Shown here one piece after another: positions 9,601 through 17,013 of a stretch of 64,000 nucleotides of DNA (position 1 is the stretch's first letter; each line of letters starts with the position of its first letter). The stretch is from Streptomyces sp. 378 (GTDB lineage Bacteria > Actinomycetota > Actinomycetes > Streptomycetales > Streptomycetaceae). The stretch covers positions 62,001 through 126,000 of the forward strand of contig NZ_JASKMS010000024.1 of NCBI RefSeq assembly GCF_030124145.1, in the 5' to 3' direction. Made by a program: the position numbers and the translations under genes. The notes under the pieces were generated by a model. That model made no database searches. It saw only the letters and a program-made list of their open reading frames with translations, and was not told the DNA's origin.

Positions 9601-10656
9601 GTGCGCGCGGTGCTGGGCGCCGGGCCGCGCGGCCCGGTCTGCGCGGACCTCGCGGCCCAGGGGCCGCATCTGCTGGTCGAGGGCCCGCCGGGCAGCGGCC
9701 GTACGGAGCTGCTGCGGGCGATCGTCGCGTCCCTGGCCGCCGCCGAGCGGCCGGACCGCCTCGGCATCGTGCTGGTCGACGGCCGGGGCGGCCCGGGCGC
9801 GGGCGGCGGGCACAGCGAGGGACTGCGGGTGTGTACGGACGTACCGCATGTCACCACCCTGCTCATGGCGCACGACCCGGTCCGCATGCGGGAGTTCGCC
9901 CAGTCGCTGAGCGCCGAGCTGAAGCGGCGTGCCGAGCTGCTCGGGCGGTCGGACTTCGACGAGTGGCACACCGGGCGTGAGCTGTCGGGCCGTATGGTCA
10001 CCCAGCGCACGGCGACGGCACGAGGCGGTGCCCCGGCCGAGCCGCCCGCCTCGGGAGGCTCCGGCGACCTCGACTCCCCGTCCAGTTCCACCATTCGGCT
10101 GCGTCCCGGAGCGGCCCGGCGGCAGACGGAGGCGGCCGCGCCCCCGCTCCCCCGGCTCGTCGTGGTCGTCGACGACCTGGACGCGCTGGTCTCCCCGGCG
10201 CTCGGCTCGACCGGGCGGCCCGCGGCCGGGTCGGTGATGCGCGCGCTGGAGGCCGTGGCCCGGGAGGGCGAGCGGCTCGGCGTCAACCTCGTCGCGGCCA
10301 CCGGTCCATGCCCCCGTACGGCGGAGACCGAACCGGCGCGCCGGGCCACCCTGCGCGTCACACTCGACGCCCCGGCCCCGGGCCCGGACGAGCCCGCGCC
10401 CGGGCGTGGCCGGCTGACCGGGCCGGACGGGCGGGTCACCCCGTTCCAGGGCGGGCGGGTCACCGGCCGGATCCCCCGCACGGCGACGCTGCGCCCCACC
10501 GTCGTGCCCCTGGAGTGGCACCGCATGGGTGACCCTCCGGCCCGGCGTCCGGTGCGGGAGCTCGGGAACGGACCGACCGACCTGGCACTGTTGGCCAGCG
10601 CGCTGGAAAGGGCGGCACGGGAGGTCGCGGCGGCGAAGGTGCCGTCGCTCCTGTAG
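6640..10656 (+). CDS. FHA domain / FtsK-SpoIIIE-type ATPase protein
   Basis: A 1338-residue cytoplasmic protein. Residues 1-90 resemble the atypical N-terminal domain of EssC-like proteins. A canonical FHA phosphothreonine-binding domain follows (about 103-197) with GRS (126-128), SRLHC (141-145) and DSTNGTTVNG (161-170). Then comes a long low-complexity region with Pro-Ser-Arg-Gly repeats (about 300-420), and a C-terminal FtsK/EccC-like part with Walker A GPPGSGRT (about 1015-1022) and Walker B LVVVVDDLDAL (about 1173-1183). Only one ATPase domain is recognisable. The ATG at 6640 is chosen because the family-like sequence starts there; GAAGGGA lies 12 nt upstream, rather far, and GTG 6598 is an alternative. 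No ESX/type VII secretion genes are near. It is divergent from kinase pkaA. Function unknown. Confidence 0.8.
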   Translation: MQIRLTVVDPLGPSAPARDRAPRSDVLVTAPAGTALAAVASALAQAVLGGDGSGTPVLYAGEQRLDAQRCTLGEPPLTDGAVLSVGAPGEPEPHPELDDAPAQLQVVAGPDAGGVHLLHGGEIRIGRSADADVPLDDPDVSRLHCAVTVSADGRVEVADLDSTNGTTVNGTRVGGRAVPFAPGALLRIGESALRLAPAGGPGARVETTPDGEGHVRVPGPAGGGAESPVSPARVADPGPAGPLGPTHHAYGSASAAWGAPGASEHGSADPAVVPGQGGAPRIERGDAGAGSEAPRGRDQGDWTRLAGSGGGADSGGGPSHVPSRGAGDAARGGSDRSETPSRGAADAPHSGGGPSPVPSRGTGRAEDNPSHTPSRGTPDTPHPGHPRSQMPPHGTGPAHAEDNRSEAPGVGTRDGSRSGTAGAAQAAVGTHGAPTGQQAAARRSTFAPPAEVARQRDGVRAGSGAGDTHAGRSGAGAFGDVAPVRPTTVYDAGVADGTGPHPWGPDGSVAPAVPARAVDPDLVDEQAGRGRKGTPLRGTDVPSGTRRRGGLGAWARRLAGGRGEQAAEPPGTHEDEPAAVTAAEHHPVAVSAAPETWPDPATLLLTALGPGPRLWERAPGHPEALAVRLGTADRAAPDGSGLLPAVPVTAGLREVGALGLAGPRARLSGLARAVLAQLTALHSPDTLEIVLIAADRARSLEERTAEWSWLGWLPHVRPGHGQDCRLLLAHDREQAAARTDELTRRLEDHLAESGPGVAAAGPPVGASAPGGAQPTGTGPSPHHSVPAPRRPAWARDDASAADVTGAFPGPYTVLVVDGDPGGADLRKAVARLALEGPGAGIHVICLAETAAASPSSPVTDTYEAACSVAPTFRQCGAVALLSGDVATALRLMRVARVGGEGTPAAPVGHGTIATVDAVSAAWAERFARALAPLRTDGPASDRQPRVSAPLPQAARLLDELGLARATPASLMARWADAADDADALGGRVRAVLGAGPRGPVCADLAAQGPHLLVEGPPGSGRTELLRAIVASLAAAERPDRLGIVLVDGRGGPGAGGGHSEGLRVCTDVPHVTTLLMAHDPVRMREFAQSLSAELKRRAELLGRSDFDEWHTGRELSGRMVTQRTATARGGAPAEPPASGGSGDLDSPSSSTIRLRPGAARRQTEAAAPPLPRLVVVVDDLDALVSPALGSTGRPAAGSVMRALEAVAREGERLGVNLVAATGPCPRTAETEPARRATLRVTLDAPAPGPDEPAPGRGRLTGPDGRVTPFQGGRVTGRIPRTATLRPTVVPLEWHRMGDPPARRPVRELGNGPTDLALLASALERAAREVAAAKVPSLL

Positions 10657-10830
10657 CCGGGTACGGCCCCCGGCCCCGCGGCGTCACGGGGCCACGTCGC
10701 TGGTCACGAGGGAGTCACGATCCCCCGCTTGACAGCCGACGCCATCTTGCCGCCCCCGCACACCCGGGCGTAGACCAGATCGCACGGGAGCGCGCTCGAC
10801 GTTCGACGAGGAACGAAGAACGGGGCAGTC

Positions 10831-12243
10831 ATGCGCATGACGAGCAGCACCATCCGGACACGCTGGTCGCCCGACCGGGACAAGGCGACCCCCCAGCACC
10901 GCAGAGCCGCCAAGGCCGCGGCCATCGTCGCCGCGGGAGCGCTCGCGCTCTCGCTCTCCGCCTGCGGAGGCGGCGACAAGGACACCGGTGGAAGCACGGG
11001 CGACAGCGAGGAGACCACCAACAGCGTCAACCTTCCGAAGCTGGACGGGACCAGCCTGGAGATCGCCGCCGTGTGGAGCGGCACGGAACAGGCCAACTTC
11101 AAGAAGGTCCTCGCGGAGTTCGAAGAACGCACGGGCGCGGAGGTCACGTTCGTGCCCGCCCAGGACCCGATCATCAACTTCATCGGCTCGAAGGTGGCCG
11201 GCGGACAGCCGCCGGACATCGTGATGCTGCCGCAGCCGGGCGCCATCAAGCAGGCCGTCGACCGGGGTTGGGCCAAGCCTCTCGGCTCCGACGCCCTCAA
11301 GGAGCTCAGCGAGAACTACTCGCAGGGCTGGCAGGACATCGGCAAGGTCGAGGGCAAGCAGTACGGCGTCTACTACAAGGCCGCCAACAAGTCCCTGATC
11401 TGGTACAACAACCAGGTCTTCGAGAACGCCGGGGCCGGCGAGCCCGAGACCTGGCCGGATCTGCTCAACACCGCGCGGACGGTCTACGACTCCGGCGTCA
11501 CCCCGTTCTCCGTCGGCGGCGCCGAGGGCTGGACGCTGACCGACTGGTTCGAGAACGTGTACCTCTCGCAGGCCGGGCCGGAGAAGTACGACCAGCTGGC
11601 CAAGCACGAGATCAAGTGGACGGACCCGTCCGTGAAGGACGCGCTGACCACGCTCGCGCAGGTCTGGGGCAAGCCGGACTGGATCGCGGGCGGGGCGAAC
11701 GGGGCGTTGCAGACCGACTTCCCGGCGTCCGTCACCCAGGTCTTCACCGGCGGGGACCAGCCCAAGGCCGCCATGGTGGCCGCGGGTGACTTCGCGCAGG
11801 TCAACATCCCGAAGGACATGAAGATCGGCACGGACGCGAAGGTCTTCCCGTTCCCGGCGGTCGGTGACAACGGGCCGGTGGTCTCGGGCGGCGACGCCGC
11901 CGTGATCCTTCAGGACTCGAAGGGGTCGCAGGCCCTGGCCACCTGGCTCGCCTCGCCGGACGCGGCGCAGATCCAGGCCAAGCTGGGCGGCTACCTCTCG
12001 CCGAACAAGAACGTGCCGAACTCCGCGTACCCGAACGCGGTGCAGCAGAGGATCGCCAAGGCGCTCATCGACGCCGGTGACGACTTCCGCTTCGACATGT
12101 CCGACCAGGCCCCGCAGGCGTTCGGCGGGACGCCCGGCAAGGGCGAGTGGAAGATCCTCCAGGACTTCCTGACGAACCCGAAGGACATCGCGGGCACGCA
12201 GGCGAAGCTGGAGGCCGAAGCGGCCGCGGCGTACGGGAACTGA
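10831..12243 (+). CDS. Sugar ABC transporter substrate-binding lipoprotein
   Basis: Extracytoplasmic solute receptor of 470 residues. An extended basic N-terminus and hydrophobic helix end in a lipobox (LSAC, about residues 44-47), so it should be lipid-anchored. The mature part has the two-lobed family 1 carbohydrate-binding fold, recognisable by an early FEERTGAEVTF segment and the motif GQPPDIVMLPQPG. It most resembles the alpha-glucoside-type receptors, but the true ligand cannot be read from sequence. It is the first gene of a three-gene importer; the permeases follow at 4 bp and by ATGA overlap. No ATPase is encoded here, so the shared ATPase MsiK elsewhere on the chromosome probably powers it. 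Confidence 0.88.
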   Translation: MRMTSSTIRTRWSPDRDKATPQHRRAAKAAAIVAAGALALSLSACGGGDKDTGGSTGDSEETTNSVNLPKLDGTSLEIAAVWSGTEQANFKKVLAEFEERTGAEVTFVPAQDPIINFIGSKVAGGQPPDIVMLPQPGAIKQAVDRGWAKPLGSDALKELSENYSQGWQDIGKVEGKQYGVYYKAANKSLIWYNNQVFENAGAGEPETWPDLLNTARTVYDSGVTPFSVGGAEGWTLTDWFENVYLSQAGPEKYDQLAKHEIKWTDPSVKDALTTLAQVWGKPDWIAGGANGALQTDFPASVTQVFTGGDQPKAAMVAAGDFAQVNIPKDMKIGTDAKVFPFPAVGDNGPVVSGGDAAVILQDSKGSQALATWLASPDAAQIQAKLGGYLSPNKNVPNSAYPNAVQQRIAKALIDAGDDFRFDMSDQAPQAFGGTPGKGEWKILQDFLTNPKDIAGTQAKLEAEAAAAYGN

Positions 12244-12247
12244 CGTC

Positions 12248-13594
12248 ATGACGTCGGTGACGGCGGCAGGGGGCTCCAAGCCCCCTGCCGCTTCCAAGTC
12301 GCGCAAGAGTGTGACCGGCACCCGCAGGACCGTCGCGGCGCTGTTCCTGCTGCCCGCGCTCGTCCTGCTCGGCGCGCTCGTGGTGTACCCGATCGGGTAC
12401 TCGGTCGTGCGCAGTTTCTACGACCAGTCCGGTGACGGCTTCGCCGGAATAGACAACTACCAGGCTCTCTTCACCGACGAGGGCATCCGCACCGCGCTGA
12501 AGAACAACATCATCTGGGTGGTGTTCGCGCCGACGGTCGCCACGGCCCTCGGCCTGATCTTCGCGGTGCTGACCGAACGGGTGCGCTGGGGTACGGCGTT
12601 CAAGCTGGTCGTCTTCATGCCGATGGCGATCTCGATGCTGGCGGCGGGCATCATCTTCCGCCTGGTGTACGACCAGGACCCGGACAAGGGTGTGGCGAAC
12701 GCGGTGTGGGTGGGCGTGCACGACACGTTCTCCCAGGCGTCGGCCTTCCCGAAGGCCCACCCGGGCCGGGACTCGCCGCTGGAGCCGGCCGGCGGCGGCG
12801 CGTTCATCACCACGTCGCCCGTGCGCACCGGCGAGGCGGTCTCACTGCCCCTGGTGGGCGTGGCGCCCGACCTGATGCCGGACGACGCGAAGGCCGCCGC
12901 GGCGCCGAAGCCGGAGCCGGACAAGATCACCGGGACGACCTGGCAGGATTTCACGCGCGGCAAGGGCGTCGGCGAGCTCAACAGCGTCGACCCGACCGAA
13001 GTCGGCTATGCCGGCATGAAGATCGAGGCCGTGAAGGACGGCAGGGTGGTGGCGTCGGCGACGGCCGCCGACGACGGCAGCTTCACCCTGCCCGCCGCGG
13101 CCGACGGGGCCCTGCTGCGGCTCCCGGCGAGCAACTTCGAGGAGCCGTACAACGGTCTGGACTGGCTCGGCCCGTCCCTGGTCACCCCGTCCATCATCGG
13201 CGCGTACATCTGGATGTGGGCGGGCTTCGCGATGGTGCTGATCGCGGCCGGGCTCGCGGGGGTGCCCCGGGAACTGCTGGAGGCCGCCCGGGTCGACGGC
13301 GCGACCGAGTGGCAGGTGTTCAGACGGGTCACGGTGCCGCTGTTGGCGCCGGTCCTCGCGGTCGTCATCGTCACCCTGATGATCAATGTGCTGAAGATCT
13401 TCGACCTGGTCTTCATCATCGCGCCGGGATCCGCCCAGGACGACGCGAACGTCCTCGCGCTGGAGCTGTACCGCAAGGGCTTCTCCGAGAACCAGCCGGG
13501 CATCGCCAGCGCCATCTCGGTGTTCCTGCTGCTGCTCGTGATCCCGGTGATGTGGTTCAACGTACGCAGGCTCAGGCGGGAGGTGCGGCGATGA
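12248..13594 (+). CDS. Sugar ABC transporter permease with a large extracytoplasmic insertion
   Basis: MalF-type permease of 448 residues; relatives are usually around 300. Six or so helices are visible, with the EAA loop (EAARVDGATEWQVFRRVTVP, about 345-364) that contacts the ATPase. Between two helices, residues about 150-310 form an extra hydrophilic domain. Its second half (MKIEAVKDGRVVASATAADD) looks like a small beta-sandwich of the carboxypeptidase-regulatory or CNA-B kind. The insertion should lie outside the membrane, next to the receptor. The frame is unbroken and codon use is uniform, so this is a true domain and not a frameshift. It starts 4 bp after the receptor gene. Confidence 0.88.
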   Translation: MTSVTAAGGSKPPAASKSRKSVTGTRRTVAALFLLPALVLLGALVVYPIGYSVVRSFYDQSGDGFAGIDNYQALFTDEGIRTALKNNIIWVVFAPTVATALGLIFAVLTERVRWGTAFKLVVFMPMAISMLAAGIIFRLVYDQDPDKGVANAVWVGVHDTFSQASAFPKAHPGRDSPLEPAGGGAFITTSPVRTGEAVSLPLVGVAPDLMPDDAKAAAAPKPEPDKITGTTWQDFTRGKGVGELNSVDPTEVGYAGMKIEAVKDGRVVASATAADDGSFTLPAAADGALLRLPASNFEEPYNGLDWLGPSLVTPSIIGAYIWMWAGFAMVLIAAGLAGVPRELLEAARVDGATEWQVFRRVTVPLLAPVLAVVIVTLMINVLKIFDLVFIIAPGSAQDDANVLALELYRKGFSENQPGIASAISVFLLLLVIPVMWFNVRRLRREVRR

Positions 13595-14451
13595 AGGCCA
13601 GACAGTCGCTGGGGTCGCGGCTCGCCGAGGGGGTCGGCGGCGGGCTGGTGCGGGTGTTCCTCATCGTGGTGGGCCTGTTCTGGCTGGTGCCGACGATCGG
13701 TCTGCTGCTGGCCAGTCTCCGTTCGCCGGAGAACATCGCGGCGAGCGGCTGGTGGACCGTGTTCACCGAGCCCGCGCAGATCACCTTCGACAGCTACACG
13801 AAGCTGCTGGAGAACGACGACATCACCGGCAGCCTGCTGAACACGGTGTGGATCACCGTCCCGGCGACCCTGCTGGTCGTGATCATCGGCTCGCTGGCGG
13901 GCTACGCCTTCGCCTGGATGGAGTTCCCGGGCCGGGACTGGTGGTTCCTGGGCGTGGTCGGCCTGTTGGTCGTGCCGGTGCAGGTCGCGCTGATCCCGAT
14001 CGCCGAACTCTTCGGCAAGATCGGCGTCTTCGGCTCGGTGATCGGCGTGGTGCTGTTCCACGTCGGTTTCGGTCTGCCGTTCGCGGTGTTCCTGCTGCGG
14101 AACTTCTTCGCGGAGATCCCGCGCGAGCTGCTGGAGGCGGCGCGGCTGGACGGCGCGGGTGAACTGCGTCTGTTCTTCCGTGTCGTGATGCCGCTCGGCG
14201 GACCGGCGATCGCGTCGCTCGGCATCTTCCAGTTCCTGTGGGTGTGGAACGACATGCTGGTCGCGCTGATCTTCTCGGACTCCGGGAGCCAGCCGATCAC
14301 GGTCGCGCTGCAGACGCAGGTACGGCAGTTCGGCAACAACATCGACGTGCTGGCACCCGGCGCGTTCATCTCCATGGTGGTCCCGCTGGCCGTCTTCTTC
14401 GCGTTCCAGCGGCAGTTCGTGTCCGGCGTCATGGCGGGCGCGGTCAAGTAG
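13591..14451 (+). CDS. Sugar ABC transporter permease (MalG type)
   Basis: Inner-membrane permease of 286 residues with about six helices and the EAA motif (EAARLDGAGELRLFFRVVMP). It forms a heterodimer with the preceding permease. Its ATG overlaps the TGA of that gene (ATGA at 13591-13594), which implies translational coupling. The length is normal for the family and there is no insertion, unlike its partner. It is the last gene of the importer operon and is followed by a hairpin terminator. Confidence 0.9.
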   Translation: MKARQSLGSRLAEGVGGGLVRVFLIVVGLFWLVPTIGLLLASLRSPENIAASGWWTVFTEPAQITFDSYTKLLENDDITGSLLNTVWITVPATLLVVIIGSLAGYAFAWMEFPGRDWWFLGVVGLLVVPVQVALIPIAELFGKIGVFGSVIGVVLFHVGFGLPFAVFLLRNFFAEIPRELLEAARLDGAGELRLFFRVVMPLGGPAIASLGIFQFLWVWNDMLVALIFSDSGSQPITVALQTQVRQFGNNIDVLAPGAFISMVVPLAVFFAFQRQFVSGVMAGAVK

Positions 14452-14471
14452 CGCTCACAGGACGGTAGTCG

Positions 14472-14501
14472 AAGGGGCGGGCCGGGGGCGGCCCGCCCCT
14501 T
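14472..14501 (+). terminator. Terminator of the sugar importer operon
   Basis: A perfect 12-bp stem (14472-14483 with 14490-14501) closes on a 6-nt G-rich loop. It starts 20 bp after the last importer stop and separates the importer from the glycan locus. Confidence 0.8.
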
Positions 14502-14581
14502 TCGCGTTCCCCCGGATGCCGTAGCCGGCGTAACCAAGTCGGCCCACCGGGCGTTCCCGGGCCGAACGCCCGCGCCGACCG

Positions 14582-16855
14582 ATGGATGGCCTCTTGCCCA
14601 GGTTCAGTGTCATTGTCCCCGCGTACCAGGTTCAGGCGTACCTGCACGAGTGCCTGGAGTCGGTGCTCTCCCAGTCCTGTCCCGATCTGGAACTGATCGT
14701 CGTCGACGACTGCTCGCCGGACGCGTGCGGCGCGATCACCGACGAGTTCGCCGCCCGCGACGCGCGCGTACGCCCCGTGCACCTGCCGGAGAACGTCGGA
14801 CTGGGCCGCGCGAGAAACGCCGGCGTGGCGCACGCGAGCGGCGACTACCTGCTGTTTCTCGACGGCGACGACACCTTCACGCCCGACGCGCTGCGGTCGA
14901 TCGCCGACCGGCTGAAGGAGACGGGCGAGCCGGACGTGCTGGTCTTCGACTACGCGCGCAGCTACTGGACGGGGGAGGCGATCCGCAACCAGGCGGCCCT
15001 GCAGCTGACCGAGCAGGGCCCGGCGCCGTTCCGCCTGGAGGACCGGCCGGGCCTGCTGCGGCTGCTGATGGTCGCCTGGAACAAGGCCTACCGGCGGGAG
15101 TTCGTCGAGCGGGAGGGGTTCGTCTTCCCGCCCGGCGTCTACGAGGACACGCCGTGGACCTATCCGGTGCTGATGACCGCCGAGTCGATCACGACCCTCG
15201 ACCGGGTCTGCGTGCACTACCGGCAGCGGCGGCGGGGCAGCATCCTGCGCACCACCGGCGAACGGCACTTCGACGTCTTCGAGCAGTACGACCGGGTCTT
15301 CGCCTACCTCGACGAGCGCCCCGAACTGGCCCAGTGGCGCTCGGTGTTGTTCCGCCGCATGGTGCACCACCTGGCGATCGTGTACTCCCGGCGGGACCGG
15401 CTGCCCCCGGGCTCGCGCGCCGACTTCCTGCGCCGGGCCCGCGCCCACTACCGCCGTTACCGCACCCCGGGTGCCCCCATCCCCCTGCGCTGCCGGATCC
15501 ACCACGTGCTGATCCGCTTCGGCCTGCACCGCACCTACCGCACCCTCCAGTTCGCGTCGGCCGGGCACCGCGCCGCCGCCAAGGCCGTCGGGAAACTGGC
15601 GCGGGGCCTGCGGTCGGCCGCCCTCAGGACCCACTACCGCGTCCAGCGCTGCCTGCCGCTGCGTGCCGACCGTGCCGTCTTCGCCGCGTACGAGGGACGC
15701 GGCCACGGTTGCAACCCGGGCGCGCTGGAGGCCGCGTTCCGCGAGTTCGCGCCGCACGTCCGCACGTCCTGGATCGCCCGCCGCGAGCACCACCACACGA
15801 TCCCGCCCGGCCCGCGCCGCCTCGTCCCCGGGACGGCCGCCTACTGGACGGCGCTCGCCCGCTCCCGGTACCTGGTCAGCAACACCGGCTTCGACGACCG
15901 TCTGGCCAAGCGCCGGGGCCAGGTCCTGATCCAGACCGGGCACGGCACCCCGCTGGGGCACATCGGCCTCGACCTCCAGGAGCGCCCCGCGGCGGCCCGC
16001 GGCCGGGACTTCGCACGGCTGCTGAAGGACGTCGACCGCTGGGACTACGTGCTGTCCGCCAACCGCCACACCACACTGACCCACGAACGCGTCCACCCCG
16101 GCCGCTACACCACGCTGGAGTACGGCTACCCCCGCAACGACGTGTTCCGGACGGCGACCCCGGCGGACGTGGCCCGGCTGCGCGCCTCCCTCGGCATCCC
16201 CCGGGGCGCGGTGGCGATCCTGTACGCGCCGACCCACCGCGCCTACCGCCGCTCCCAGCGCCACCCCCTCGACCTGCAGCGGATCGCGCGGCGCCTCGGC
16301 CCGCGCTTCGTCGTCCTGGCCCGCGCCCACCACGCCTACGACGCCCCGCTGACCACCACCTGCGGCCGGGTCGTCGACGTCAGCGACCATCCGAGCGTGG
16401 AGTCGCTCTGCCTGGCGTCGGACGCCCTGGTCACGGACTACTCGTCGCTGATGTTCGACTACGCCAACCTGGACCGGCCGATCGTGATCCACGCCGACGA
16501 CTGGGAGGCGTACGACGCCGCCCGGGGCACGTACTTCGACGTGCGCGAGGCCCCGCCGGGCGCGGTCGCACGCGGTGAGGACGAGCTGATCGACATCTTC
16601 GCCACCGGTCACTGGCGCGGCTCCCGCTCGGCCCAGCTGCGGGCGGCGTTCCGCGAGCGGTTCTGCACCTGGGACGACGGCCGGGCCGCCGAGCGGGTGG
16701 TGCGCCGGGTGGTGCTCGGGGAGTCGGAGCTACCGCCGGTCGTGCCGCTCGGCGAGCGCCGTCCGGTGCCCTCGGCGGCGGCCTCGCTGGTCCGTGAGCC
16801 GCTCACCACGGTGTCACTGCCGGCCGGTCCCCTCGCCGTCACCGACAGCCTCTGA
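14582..16855 (+). CDS. Bifunctional GT2 glycosyltransferase / TagF-like glycerophosphotransferase (copy 1)
   Basis: A 757-residue fusion for wall polymer synthesis. The N-terminal GT-A domain (about 5-240) has DDCS (42-45), ARNAG and the metal-binding FLDGDD (92-97). The C-terminal part (about 360-730) is a CDP-glycerol:poly(glycerophosphate) glycerophosphotransferase-like GT-B domain, with the catalytic HGTPL (His454), RAHHAY and the TDYSSLMFDYANLDRP motif. It should add a sugar and a polyol-phosphate to a growing teichoic-type chain at the inner membrane face. It is one of four homologous fusions here. The ATG at 14582 has no Shine-Dalgarno; the TTG at 14594 would give the LPRFS N-terminus that matches the paralogues and may be the real start. 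Confidence 0.88.
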   Translation: MDGLLPRFSVIVPAYQVQAYLHECLESVLSQSCPDLELIVVDDCSPDACGAITDEFAARDARVRPVHLPENVGLGRARNAGVAHASGDYLLFLDGDDTFTPDALRSIADRLKETGEPDVLVFDYARSYWTGEAIRNQAALQLTEQGPAPFRLEDRPGLLRLLMVAWNKAYRREFVEREGFVFPPGVYEDTPWTYPVLMTAESITTLDRVCVHYRQRRRGSILRTTGERHFDVFEQYDRVFAYLDERPELAQWRSVLFRRMVHHLAIVYSRRDRLPPGSRADFLRRARAHYRRYRTPGAPIPLRCRIHHVLIRFGLHRTYRTLQFASAGHRAAAKAVGKLARGLRSAALRTHYRVQRCLPLRADRAVFAAYEGRGHGCNPGALEAAFREFAPHVRTSWIARREHHHTIPPGPRRLVPGTAAYWTALARSRYLVSNTGFDDRLAKRRGQVLIQTGHGTPLGHIGLDLQERPAAARGRDFARLLKDVDRWDYVLSANRHTTLTHERVHPGRYTTLEYGYPRNDVFRTATPADVARLRASLGIPRGAVAILYAPTHRAYRRSQRHPLDLQRIARRLGPRFVVLARAHHAYDAPLTTTCGRVVDVSDHPSVESLCLASDALVTDYSSLMFDYANLDRPIVIHADDWEAYDAARGTYFDVREAPPGAVARGEDELIDIFATGHWRGSRSAQLRAAFRERFCTWDDGRAAERVVRRVVLGESELPPVVPLGERRPVPSAAASLVREPLTTVSLPAGPLAVTDSL

Positions 16856-17013
16856 CCACGGTTCTCACTCGGGGAGTCCGCTTGCCCTCCAGCCCGTCGC
16901 GGCCGACACCCAGCCGGCCGCCCTCCTGTCGTCCGTCCGGGCGGCCGGGACGCCCGCGCATCGCGTGAGACGGCCCGACTCCAGCAGACCCGCCTCCTGA
17001 CAGAAAGAGCAGA

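Noticed and set aside
6640..10656. EccC of an ESX/type VII secretion system
   Set aside because: Only one ATPase domain, an N-terminal FHA domain, and no other ESX component in the window.
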